Below are positions 1 through 8,207 of a stretch of DNA of 64,000 nucleotides, piece by piece. The notes under the pieces are model-generated. The model searched no databases. It saw only the letters and a list, made by a program, of their open reading frames with translations, and had not been told where the DNA came from. Position numbers and translations under genes: made by a program. The number at the start of each line of letters is the position of its first letter. Position 1 is the first letter of the stretch. Origin of the DNA: Elusimicrobiales bacterium (GTDB taxonomy: Bacteria > Elusimicrobiota > Elusimicrobia > Elusimicrobiales > Elusimicrobiaceae); NCBI GenBank assembly GCA_041651175.1, contig JBAZJT010000012.1, positions 1 to 64,000 on the forward strand, in the 5' to 3' direction.

Positions 1-1248
1 CTGTCAGCTTGCCATGAAATGTAAAGTCCGTTACTTCGCCCGAGCTCCGCTCATCTTTCAATTTCAAGCCGATATGATACGCTTTTAGCACCGTTCGGAG
101 GTCGTCAAGACAGCCGCGCGGAAGCGAGAGATAATCGTCTACAATTTCAGAGCAGCAGATAACACGCGGTGTAGCATGCGTTGAAAAGCGCATCTTTTGT
201 TTTTTGTAGAACTCCGGGTTTTGAAACGCCGCCAGTCGCTTAATCCGGTTGAGCAAAACGGAAGGGCATTGCCCTGTCTTTATGTAAATCCTGTTGGCAA
301 GAACAGCTTCAATGCTGTCTGGCGGATTATCAATTTTGACTACAGGAGAACTTTTGCCCGTAGGCAATCTGTTCCACGGCTTGTCCTGCTCGTCAATCGG
401 ACTGCGGCGGACATTTTCCGCACAGACGCCAAATAACCCCACTGGTCGGGATACGCAACGGCCTTGTCGTCTATGAAAACGCTGTTTCCGTTGGCTATGG
501 CTTCTTTCTGAAATGGCAAAGCTATCAGATTGCCAAAGCCGCCCTTGGGCAAAGTATCCTGATTGGGAAACAGCCGGTCATAACTTTTCATGTCCATTTG
601 ATAGCGCTGCGACATCGTTTTTGTTATCAGAAAGCTACCCAACCGCCGCGCGGTAATCGCGGGTATTTTATCAGCGAAAAATATCCAAAGGTGTCCGCCG
701 TCCCCTGACCGCGAGCGTTCTATAGCCGCCGGGATGTTGGCTTCGGCGCAGGTGCGTTTTGCAGCGAAAATATCTTCACGCCATGTTTTGCCGTCAAAAT
801 CCATCGCAAGAAAATAGCAGCTATCATCTTCAAGCAATGGATATAAACCTAAAATCTGCGTTCCGGTCAAATGCTTTTTAACGGCGATATCGTCAAACGG
901 CATAAATGTCCTGTTGGGGCAGTCGGCGCATTTTATTTTGGGTTTGCCGCAAATATCGCGCGCCCATTCATGCGTGCAGGCAGGGCTATAACCGCTTTTG
1001 CCGCTTTGGCTGCTCAAGCGTTTGGCATAAACATCTTCACGCCCTTGGAAATAGCTTTTAAATACTTTTATCTTGTCATCCGGCGTAAGATTTTGCGGTG
1101 CGTGATTTGTTACAACGGGAGCATTTACCGCATCTGCGGACAACTGGTTTAAGAGGCGAGTTTTTTGCTCGCTTAAGCGCGCAATCTGGCCCTCTATTTC
1201 CCGTATCTGCCGCTCGATAATATCCCTCGGTGTAGGATTGTCGTCCAT
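1..1248 (-). pseudogene. TOTE-type archaeo-eukaryotic primase / helicase, frameshifted, partial at the left edge
   Basis: Read on the minus strand, residues 1-275 form an archaeo-eukaryotic primase domain like those of TOTE conflict-system proteins. It has the metal-binding motif FLAMDFDG, the GGHLWIFF motif and SYDRLFPNQD, plus an N-terminal coiled coil and a Cys cluster (ACTHEW...CGKPKIKCADCPNRT) that probably binds zinc. The frame closes at 340, but the -1/+2 shifted frame is open from about 411 to base 1. That frame reads as the linker and N-terminal part of the attached superfamily II helicase (for example LAAFQNPEFYKK, LPRGCLDDL, DFTFHGKLT). One frameshift near 400-425 therefore splits a single gene, or a short deletion removed a linker. 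The helicase core lies outside the window. The shift could be real inactivation or a base error. Family assignment is from memory of these motifs. Confidence 0.8.
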
Positions 1249-1430
1249 TATCCAAATTTTACCGAAATCTAACCGACAAAGATAGTTTTAGAGCTTGTTT
1301 AATCATGGAAACTAAAACGGTATGATTTATGACATCAGATTTATCCATGACTGCAGGCGAGTTTTATATGCACTTGGTATCAATTCGGGGAAAATGTCCG
1401 CCAAGTCCTAAAATGTTTGAGGACTTGGCT

Positions 1431-3077
1431 TTATTTTCGGACGGTAATCAAATTCAGAATTGCATCAATCCTTCCGTCATCTTGGACACGCAGGGCTTTG
1501 CTGTTGATTTTCACCAGATTTGCGCGGGTATTGATGCCGTAACTGCCCTTCCAATCGTTTGTAATAATATCGGCTTTGCACTTCAACCCATAGGCCAGTT
1601 CCTGTTTAAGGCGGTTCACTTTCTGATGGGAAAAGTCAGGGACTGTAGTGTCATGTTTCATTAACACCAAACCGTCCTTGCCCTCTTTGAGACCGACGGC
1701 CAGCCTCAGGAAAAGCAGGAAGTTTGCATCAGTCAGTTGCAATTCGTGCCCATCGATAATGACCACATTTGACGGCCTCTTTAATCCGGTAATACTGACT
1801 TTTAATTTGCCGGGTACGATGGGCTGTGGTTTTCCCTTCGGTGCGCTTGGTTTTGCGCTTTTAACGCCAGTAGCGGTATACGCCAACTCGCCCAGGCGGA
1901 GTTCGCCGCCTTGCTCCAGATGCTTGGCGGCATGGCTGATTTTATCAACATGCTCTTTCTTGACGGTTATCGGTATCGTTATATGCTTTTTAATGCTGTC
2001 TATCAGCAAAGGCTCGAACCGCTTCCCGTAATTTGCCAGCACGTTAAAATAATCGCTGTTCTCATCAAGAAATTTATTGAGCTTCCTTAAGGCTTGAGGG
2101 GCCATTATTTGCAAACACCGATAATAGGACGATAGCTCCCGGCCCTCCAACAATTTCATAAGCGTAGTTTTAGTTTTATGCAGACGGGTGGTGTCAATTT
2201 CCTCGGCGATAAAAAGGACTGCGTTGAGCATGGCAGTTAGCCCGCCGGAACCGATATCCAGCAATAATTCGGCTTGCTTGCCGACCTGCTCATTCCTAAC
2301 GCAGGCCTTATACTGGAATAGCTCTTTGTATCGTTGCTCCAACTGCAGTAGCCGATTCGCCTCGTTGCGGTCAAGATGCTTTGCGATTAATTTGCCGGCT
2401 TCATCACAAAGCGTTTGCGGCGTGTGTTCCTTATGTTTTACCGCATGATAAAACAGCAAGCAAAGTTCGGATTTTATGCGGTGCAATTTTATGCGGGAAT
2501 CGTCCAGAAATGTGCTTTCCTCAATGCTGAAGTTAAGCGCTCCGAAATTATCCCATTGATTCACTGAATTGGCGAATGGGCTATTCTCACCTTGCACTTT
2601 CCAACCCGGATCGAGTGTCGGATTGAGAAAGGTAAACCTCATAAAGAAACTATCGAAAGCAAAATAAACATAGGGATAGCCGTAAGCAAGCAGCATATTG
2701 CGTTTTTCGTAGTAAAAACCATCAAATCCGCGAATCTCTGCGGCAAGCTCGCTGCGGGTATAAAACGGCTCTAATCCGCCAGCCCAGTTGCGCATCAGGG
2801 ATACGCGATTTGCCAGCGCATCAAGGTCGGTTTTTTCAAACAAGCCAAGTGCTTCATCCTTGCCCAGATTACAGAAAGCTTCTTCAAGCGACAAAGCAAG
2901 GCCATGACCGGTGAATGGATTCTGGCAATATGGCTTGCGGTATAGTTTTTCGGTTATCCCCTGAATCCGAGCGGACTGTTTGGGAACGCCCACTCGTTCC
3001 GCCAGCTTTTTTGAATAGCTCTCGATATCGGCTTTTAGCTCGGGTATCGGCAAATAGAAATTGTTTTCTGAAGGCAT
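1431..3077 (-). CDS. Protein of unknown function with C-terminal winged-helix-like domain, next to the TOTE primase
   Basis: A 548-residue protein from the ATG at 3077; a TTG nine bases upstream (3086) is an alternative start with a better-placed AAGGAAG. No family was recognised for residues 1-390, which are predicted mostly helical with an aromatic-rich segment (YGYPYVYFAFDSFFMRF). A Lys/Pro-rich linker around residues 395-425 joins a C-terminal part (VVIIDGHELQLTDANF, then HQKVNRLKQELAYGL) that resembles a transcriptional-regulator winged helix. It is co-oriented with and 182 bp upstream of the primase-helicase, so the two may form one unit. It could be the regulator or sensor of that system; this is inference. 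Confidence 0.6.
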   Translation of the reverse strand: MPSENNFYLPIPELKADIESYSKKLAERVGVPKQSARIQGITEKLYRKPYCQNPFTGHGLALSLEEAFCNLGKDEALGLFEKTDLDALANRVSLMRNWAGGLEPFYTRSELAAEIRGFDGFYYEKRNMLLAYGYPYVYFAFDSFFMRFTFLNPTLDPGWKVQGENSPFANSVNQWDNFGALNFSIEESTFLDDSRIKLHRIKSELCLLFYHAVKHKEHTPQTLCDEAGKLIAKHLDRNEANRLLQLEQRYKELFQYKACVRNEQVGKQAELLLDIGSGGLTAMLNAVLFIAEEIDTTRLHKTKTTLMKLLEGRELSSYYRCLQIMAPQALRKLNKFLDENSDYFNVLANYGKRFEPLLIDSIKKHITIPITVKKEHVDKISHAAKHLEQGGELRLGELAYTATGVKSAKPSAPKGKPQPIVPGKLKVSITGLKRPSNVVIIDGHELQLTDANFLLFLRLAVGLKEGKDGLVLMKHDTTVPDFSHQKVNRLKQELAYGLKCKADIITNDWKGSYGINTRANLVKINSKALRVQDDGRIDAILNLITVRK

Positions 3078-3203
3078 ATTTCCCAAATATGATACCGCTT
3101 CCTTTCGTTCAGGGCAATCCAGCCGAGTGCCGGTTGCGCAATAGTCCTGCTCATTAAATATTTGGAACGATGTGGTGGGTAAATTTAGCTTTGCGTTAAT
3201 CCA

Positions 3204-3232
3204 TCCCGCCCGGCCCGAAAAACCGGGCGGGA
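3204..3232 (-). terminator. GC-rich hairpin, terminator-like
   Basis: A perfect 10-bp inverted repeat (3204-3213 with 3223-3232) around a 9-base loop lies just after the stop of the 154-aa gene and before the 548-aa gene. It has no U-tract on either side, so termination is only a suggestion. Confidence 0.4.
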
Positions 3233-3244
3233 CGCCTTATGATT

Positions 3245-3709
3245 TTATACGGACTTCATTTTACCCTGAACAACTTTGATGCGCTTGTTCTCGTCCTTGA
3301 CGACCAACCAGCCTTTGCGGGTATATGTTACAAGCCGCGCGCGGACATTTGCCTCAATGTCTTTGCCTTGCGCCACGTCGCCCGCCTTGTTGGACAATTC
3401 CATGGCAATATCGCGCACAGTATGCCCGCCGCCGAGCAGGAACGGGTCTATGATGGACGCCAGCGATACGCGTGGCTCGTTGGCGGCGGGTTTTTGCTTC
3501 GACGTGGGTTTTTCAATTTTTGCCTTCGATTCGGCAGTTGCACCGGTGTTGCCTTTTACCGGCTTCAGTTCGTAATCGGGACCGCACCGGAACACGATTC
3601 CGCTGGCCAGCGTCATCACGAATTTGCCGTCCTTCTCGCCGGTCATAGTGACGGTCGCTCCTTTTTGCGTCAGGTATTTGTGTCCGACTTTCGCGTCGCG
3701 CGCTTTCAT
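3245..3709 (-). CDS. Small protein with N-terminal beta domain and C-terminal winged-helix-like region
   Basis: A 154-residue protein beginning MKARDAKVGHKY. This start was chosen over upstream in-frame codons because GGGAGG sits seven bases before the ATG, while the sequence upstream is arginine/proline/serine-rich and non-coding in character. Residues 1-55 look like a small beta-barrel (VGHKYLTQKGATVTMTGEKDG). Residues 60-80 are a Lys/Pro/Ser linker. Residues 85-150 (TVRDIAMELSNKAG ... KGWLVVKDENKRIKVV) resemble a helix-turn-helix with a wing. No named family was recognised. It is divergent from the small genes starting at 3877, so a regulator of that cluster is possible but unproven. Confidence 0.6.
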   Translation of the reverse strand: MKARDAKVGHKYLTQKGATVTMTGEKDGKFVMTLASGIVFRCGPDYELKPVKGNTGATAESKAKIEKPTSKQKPAANEPRVSLASIIDPFLLGGGHTVRDIAMELSNKAGDVAQGKDIEANVRARLVTYTRKGWLVVKDENKRIKVVQGKMKSV

Positions 3710-3876
3710 AATGTCGCCTCCCGGTTTGGAATTTTGCTTCCCGTCACCACTGAAGGTACAGCTACTTCGCGCGGAAATCAAGGCATTTATTCGCCTGTTT
3801 TTCAGACGGGAAACAGCGTCAGAAAGGCCTTGATGTTCGGCGGAAGTCCTTGTACCCTTCAGGTGAGGAGGATGAT

Positions 3877-4134
3877 ATGAAAACGACGACGGCAACGACG
3901 GGCAGACAAGCCAAATACCACGTGACAGTGGTCTCGACGGTGTTAGATGGGACGGAATTCCGCTGCACGATACGCCGCACAATCGGCAAGTTTGACACGG
4001 CAGCCGAAGCGCAGGCATTCGCCGAAGCGCAAGCCCGCCGCCCCGAAGTCCGCAACGGCAAAAGCCGCATACGGTTTATAATCCGGCACAACGGCAAAAC
4101 AATCGCGCAGATAAAAGTACAGGAGGCAATATGA
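3877..4134 (+). CDS. Small hypothetical protein (85 aa)
   Basis: Begins MKTTTATTGRQAKYHV, with GAGGAGG ending six bases before the ATG, which favours this start over the one at 3850. The protein is basic, with a beta-strand-rich start (YHVTVVSTVLDGTEFRC) and an Ala/Glu helix (DTAAEAQAFAEAQARR) followed by more strands. The stop overlaps the next start as ATGA, so translation is probably coupled. It resembles the small accessory proteins of mobile elements, but no family was recognised. Confidence 0.6.
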   Translation: MKTTTATTGRQAKYHVTVVSTVLDGTEFRCTIRRTIGKFDTAAEAQAFAEAQARRPEVRNGKSRIRFIIRHNGKTIAQIKVQEAI

Positions 4135-4400
4135 CCGGCAAAACGCTGAAATCGCGCTACTTGAGCCTCAAGCAGGACGGCGCGGAGATGTACGTGGAAG
4201 ACGTCGCGCTGACCGGCAAAACCGAGGACCATATCCCCGCCGCGCTTGAAAAGCTGGAAGCGGTCCGCAAAACCCTGCCGAAGGCGAATTGGAGCATCAC
4301 CATTGAGGAGCAATTCACCGACGGCAGTTGGCGGAGCAACAAACGCTATTACACCGTCCGCGACGCCGAAACCGGCGCAATCAAAAACGCGGAATATTAA
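4131..4400 (+). CDS. Small hypothetical protein (89 aa)
   Basis: Starts within an ATGA overlap with the upstream gene and has AGGAGG seven bases before the ATG. It is a mixed alpha/beta sequence with a central helix (HIPAALEKLEAVRKTLP) between strand-like parts (WSITIEEQF, SNKRYYTV). It is similar in size and layout to the preceding 85-aa protein, so the two may be structurally related partners. No known family was recognised. Confidence 0.6.
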   Translation: MTGKTLKSRYLSLKQDGAEMYVEDVALTGKTEDHIPAALEKLEAVRKTLPKANWSITIEEQFTDGSWRSNKRYYTVRDAETGAIKNAEY

Positions 4401-4410
4401 CGGAGACGCT

Positions 4411-4590
4411 ATGAAAATCAGATTATCCGTAAACGTTGAAATCAGAATGGGACAAGGCCCCGAAACCGGCATGAGTCTCGTCGGCTACATGCCCGACGGC
4501 ACGACATATAAGGACCCCGCCCGACGAGAGATGTTTAGACGATGTGACCAAATTGACATTGTAACCGGCGCGGTTTTGGGGTATCATTAA
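4411..4590 (+). CDS. Small hypothetical protein (59 aa)
   Basis: Third gene of the small cluster, ten bases after the previous stop, with GGAGA six bases before the ATG. The short sequence starts MKIRLSVNVEIRMGQG and contains YMPDGTTYKDPARREMF. No family was recognised. The ribosome binding site and the close spacing support it as a real gene rather than a chance frame. The frame is also open from 4246, but that upstream part overlaps the 89-aa gene and is not taken as coding. Confidence 0.5.
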   Translation: MKIRLSVNVEIRMGQGPETGMSLVGYMPDGTTYKDPARREMFRRCDQIDIVTGAVLGYH

Positions 4591-4691
4591 GATAAGGCAA
4601 GTTTGATGCTGTCCTTGATTATGTCGAGGAATCGCGCGGACTCTGGCCAGTTGGGGATGCTGACTTATCCGGCAGACTAAATTTTAGCTGG

Positions 4692-6257
4692 ATGTCTATA
4701 AAAAGCAAAATGGGTAATAAACCTATAATGGGGTGCAAGCGGCTGCTGGGATGTTTGACGGCGGCATGTTGCTTTGCGTATGGTAAACCATCTGCGTTTG
4801 CGGCCAGCGCAGATGGCGGCCAGCCGGGATACTTTATGGCGCAGGGAATCGGCGCAAGGCCGCTTGGCATGGGCGGCGCTTATGTTGGTCTTGCGGAGGA
4901 TGTATCCTCTATATACTGGAATCCCGCCGGACTTTCTCAACTGAATCGCTATGAAGTCCAGATGATGCGCTCAATACTTTATGAAAACACCAATTTTGAT
5001 TCAGCCGGTTTCGCCGGAAAAGTTCCGCTTTTTTCCGATTTATTTTTTGGAATTGGGGCGATGCAAATAGCGTCATCCGACTTCACGAGGCGGGATTCAA
5101 ACAATAACCCCATAGGCACATTTTCAAACACAAACAGAGCGGCGATAGTGAGCCTGGCAAAACCCATCGCGTGGGGGCTGGTCATGGGTCTTTCCGGGCG
5201 GTTTATGTCCGAAAGCGTTGATGATTGGTCCAAATCCGCTTACGACTATGATTTGGGCTTCATGTTCAGGCCCATGGATTTTTCAAACTCAAAATTTCTG
5301 GTTTCCGCAGGCGCAGTTTTCAGAAACATGTACGGCGCGGCGATGGAGCGGGAGAACCTGACAGACACCGCTCCGCATATAATCTCGGTAGGCAGCGCGG
5401 TGGGGTATAAACTGGCCAATTCCGGACGCTTTGTTGTTACGGCTGACATGGACAAAAGCGCGGCGCAGGCGGACAGGTTCCGCGCCGGAACGGAATTCAC
5501 CTTCTATGATTTAGCGTCGCTGCGCGCCGGAATTGACGACGGCAACATGACATTCGGCGGCGGTATCAGTATCGGCAAATCCCTTCAACTGGATTATGCC
5601 GCCATTAATAAGGAAGACTTGGGTTCCAGCTCCAAATTTTCGCTGACGATGCGGTTCGGGCAGCTAACCCGCGCGTTGGAGGAATGCGGTTCTAAATGCC
5701 GCGAAGAATACGGTAAGGCGGAAAATAGATACCATTCCTGCGCCAGAAACGAAAAACGGCAGGATTGCGACGTGGCCATAAACCTTATTGACACCTATCT
5801 TAGCGAAAACACAGATGGCAAGGATAAATTTTCCGAACTCAGAAACAAATGCGAAGACAAAAAGAACGAGCTGATTAAAGGAAACGCCGTATTCGTCTGC
5901 AATGTGGAATTTGCGGAGACGCTCCGCTCCGCGGAATGGAGCGTTGACCTGCGTAAGGAATTCAAGAATTATGAAGCCGAGAAATCCGTTATCCATCTCG
6001 TTGAGGATTCCAGATTTAATGTCTGCGGCGCGGATACCCCTGAAAAAATCAAGCATAAATTCCCGGAGGTCTCTATACTCCAGCCGTCGGTGAAACTCGT
6101 TGGTTCCAGGTACACGCTGGCAACGGAAGCCGCAGATTCAACCGGACGGAATGCGCGGCTTGAGGTCGCCATTGACGAGACAGACCCGAAGCAGATTGAT
6201 TTCAGGAAGTACGCGCGAGAACTCGTGAAAAAGTTTATGGAATGGTCTGGAAAATGA
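4692..6257 (+). CDS. PorV/PorQ-family outer-membrane barrel with C-terminal extension
   Basis: About 521 residues. A signal peptide (MGCKRLLGCLTAACCFA ... AFAASA) is followed by the family signature IGARPLGMGGAYVGLAED and IYWNPAGLS, then alternating strands to about residue 325 ending SSKFSLTMRFGQL. Such proteins form FadL-like barrels; PorV itself ferries C-terminal-domain cargo to the type IX attachment complex. Residues 330-521 are an added domain with about seven cysteines and charged helices (CGSKCREEYGKAENRYHSC), probably periplasmic. Three ATGs (4692, 4710, 4728) could start it and none has a clear ribosome site. Its stop overlaps the next gene, making an operon with the FlgT-like protein, the lipoprotein and possibly the giant protein. 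Confidence 0.75.
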   Translation: MSIKSKMGNKPIMGCKRLLGCLTAACCFAYGKPSAFAASADGGQPGYFMAQGIGARPLGMGGAYVGLAEDVSSIYWNPAGLSQLNRYEVQMMRSILYENTNFDSAGFAGKVPLFSDLFFGIGAMQIASSDFTRRDSNNNPIGTFSNTNRAAIVSLAKPIAWGLVMGLSGRFMSESVDDWSKSAYDYDLGFMFRPMDFSNSKFLVSAGAVFRNMYGAAMERENLTDTAPHIISVGSAVGYKLANSGRFVVTADMDKSAAQADRFRAGTEFTFYDLASLRAGIDDGNMTFGGGISIGKSLQLDYAAINKEDLGSSSKFSLTMRFGQLTRALEECGSKCREEYGKAENRYHSCARNEKRQDCDVAINLIDTYLSENTDGKDKFSELRNKCEDKKNELIKGNAVFVCNVEFAETLRSAEWSVDLRKEFKNYEAEKSVIHLVEDSRFNVCGADTPEKIKHKFPEVSILQPSVKLVGSRYTLATEAADSTGRNARLEVAIDETDPKQIDFRKYARELVKKFMEWSGK

Positions 6258-7450
6258 AACTGAAACAGAGAGACATCCTATCGTGCGCCAAGCCGGCGTT
6301 TATGCTGGCGGTTATTCTTTGCGCCGCTTATCGTCCGGCGAGAGGCGGGTGCGAGGAAACTTTCGGCGAGGTCAAAAACGGCGCGGAATTTGTCCGCCGG
6401 ATGGGCCAGTATTGGTACTCCGGTGATTCGCCGCAAGCCAGAAACGACGCGCTTGAACACGCGGTCAACAACGCCCTTAGCGCCGCGATAGTCGGCAAGC
6501 TGCAGGAGCGGTTGAAAATAGAAAATTCTGTTTTAGCCGAGCACTTCATCCAAATCCAGCGGGAAGGGTTTGTGAAATCCTATAAACTCGCGGGCGAGCC
6601 TGAATTCAAGTCTACTGGAAGCGGCATGCTGGCGTCGGTATGCGTTGAAGCCGAGGTCCGCCAGGTTGCGTTTGACCTTACGGAATCGCTGGTTAAGAAT
6701 CCGCCCGGATTTGTGCTTGCTGTTGTAACCGGAACCGCGAGCAGGGAGACCGGCGTTGATACGCTCAACACCATGCGCGCAAAGCTAAAGGAAAAGTATG
6801 GTTCCGGCATACGGCTTCCAGCGGACGAAGCCCCCGATGCCGGATTTTATAAATCCACAGCCGAGGCGGTGTCCGCAAATACCGGAAAGGCGGATTTTCT
6901 GGTGGCGCTTGACGGCCTGGATACGGACGAAATCCCCGGCAAGATAAAATCATTGGAAATCAGGATAGGCAACCTCAAATTCTACGAGCCGGAACTTGGC
7001 CCCGCCGGGGAGTTCCCCTTTTCGGTTCCCTCTGTCTCCGCGTATCACAGCGGAACAAGCAGGGCTGTTGTATACGACAAGGCACTTAACAATGCCGCCG
7101 CACGGTGCGTTGAGGAAATAGACCGGTTCATGCTCCGCATCATGTCCGACAGCGCGAAAATCGTGGCATTCACGGGCAAGATTCCGTTTGAGCAATTCTC
7201 CGATTTTTCAAGGCAGTTGAGTGAAACCGTCAAGGGCGTCAATTCCGGCTTTTGGGGCGAGCCGAAAATCACGCCCTTGCAGGATAAAAACTATTTCCGC
7301 GTTGACTGGAAAGGAACGGCTTTTGAACTGGCGCAGGCCATTGACAGGCAGTTGGCCGGGGATGGCCGCAAATTCCAGATAAAGCAGGTCAATTTCAGGA
7401 CGGTTGTGCTGGAAGCGGCGCAGCCGGAAATCAAAACGGAGGCAAAATGA
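6254..7450 (+). CDS. FlgT/LPP20-like secreted protein
   Basis: About 398 residues from the ATG that overlaps the PorV-like stop as ATGA; an ATG at 6242 would add four residues. A hydrophobic leader (FMLAVILCAAYRPARGG) precedes a region resembling the N-terminal domain of FlgT/LPP20 proteins: helix ARNDALEHAVNNALSAAI, then strands ending GMLASVCVEAEV. The middle part (FVLAVVTGTASRETGVDTL) and the C-terminal part (YFRVDWKGTAFELAQAIDRQL) look like two further small alpha/beta domains of the kind in penicillin-binding-protein activator LpoB or FlgT. A flagellar role is unlikely because no flagellar genes are present. It is probably a periplasmic partner of the barrel or of the giant protein. Confidence 0.55.
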   Translation: MKLKQRDILSCAKPAFMLAVILCAAYRPARGGCEETFGEVKNGAEFVRRMGQYWYSGDSPQARNDALEHAVNNALSAAIVGKLQERLKIENSVLAEHFIQIQREGFVKSYKLAGEPEFKSTGSGMLASVCVEAEVRQVAFDLTESLVKNPPGFVLAVVTGTASRETGVDTLNTMRAKLKEKYGSGIRLPADEAPDAGFYKSTAEAVSANTGKADFLVALDGLDTDEIPGKIKSLEIRIGNLKFYEPELGPAGEFPFSVPSVSAYHSGTSRAVVYDKALNNAAARCVEEIDRFMLRIMSDSAKIVAFTGKIPFEQFSDFSRQLSETVKGVNSGFWGEPKITPLQDKNYFRVDWKGTAFELAQAIDRQLAGDGRKFQIKQVNFRTVVLEAAQPEIKTEAK

Positions 7451-8070
7451 AAGTTAAAATTGCAGTTGCGGCGGTCGGCGCGGTGTTGCTGGCGGGATGT
7501 TCGGGGACGGCGCGGAATGTGAAATCCATAGAAGCCGTGAAATGGGTTTATGAGGCCCCCGACGCCAAGCAGTACGAAAGCCCCGAGTATATGCGCATAA
7601 TGCAGATACAATCGGCGGATGTGATAGACGAAAGCAAGGTATCCGACCCGACGGCGGCGCGGCTGAACAACTGCATGACCAAAGCGCGCGCGCAGGCCGG
7701 CGCATTGCTGGTGAACCGGATAGCCCCCGGCATACGCCAGGGCGTGCTTGCGCTGACCGGCAAGGAAGCCACGGCAAAGGTATACGCCGACACGATAATT
7801 TCCCGGCTGCCGCAGTGGACGCCTTGTGACATAAGAATAGGCTTCACCGACAAAGCGGGCTGCTATTACGAAGGCGCGCTGAAAGCCCAGCCGCTGCTTG
7901 ACGCCATCACATCCACCTATTCCGAGGATGTGACCAAATTCGTCAAGAAATACATCAACGAGAGCATGCCCCTCGCGGACCAGATGCCCGCAGACGAACT
8001 TAAACCCGCTACCGTGGCGCAACAGGAAGGCGGCGCCGCCATAGCCAGACAAGGAGTGATGCAGCCGTAA
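7447..8070 (+). CDS. Lipoprotein of unknown function
   Basis: 207 residues with a classical lipoprotein signal: hydrophobic stretch IAVAAVGAVLLAGC with lipobox LAGC and lipidated Cys18. The mature part is soluble and mostly helical and includes MTKARAQAGALLVNRIAPG and a short Cys-containing segment (TPCDIRIGF, AGCYYEGAL). The start overlaps the FlgT-like stop as ATGA. Residue 19 is Ser, which in proteobacteria would favour sorting to the outer membrane; whether that rule holds here is unknown. As the third gene of the PorV-like operon it may anchor or assist the same surface complex. Confidence 0.65.
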   Translation: MKVKIAVAAVGAVLLAGCSGTARNVKSIEAVKWVYEAPDAKQYESPEYMRIMQIQSADVIDESKVSDPTAARLNNCMTKARAQAGALLVNRIAPGIRQGVLALTGKEATAKVYADTIISRLPQWTPCDIRIGFTDKAGCYYEGALKAQPLLDAITSTYSEDVTKFVKKYINESMPLADQMPADELKPATVAQQEGGAAIARQGVMQP

Positions 8071-8112
8071 ACGGTTTTTGCAATGCTGCAGTCATAAGAG
8101 GCTGAAGTGAAC

Positions 8113-8145
8113 ATGCGCCGGCGTGTTAAAGCCGCGCCGGCGCAT
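8113..8145 (+). terminator. GC-rich hairpin between lipoprotein and giant-protein genes
   Basis: An 11-bp perfect inverted repeat (8113-8123 with 8135-8145) with an 11-base loop lies 42 bases after the lipoprotein stop and 62 bases before the giant-protein ATG. There is no U-tract. It may attenuate transcription between the two, or stabilise mRNA ends. Confidence 0.4.
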
Positions 8146-8207
8146 AATAAACACCATGCAGGATGATGGCCGGGACCGGCAACGAAGTTTCTGCGAGAGG
8201 ATATAGA

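Noticed and set aside
3850..4590. Prophage remnant
   Set aside because: Small gene sizes fit, but no integrase, capsid, portal, terminase or lysis gene is visible within the left 22 kb.
6254..7450. Flagellar FlgT proper
   Set aside because: No flagellar genes in the window and only the N-terminal fold resembles FlgT; called FlgT/LPP20-like instead.
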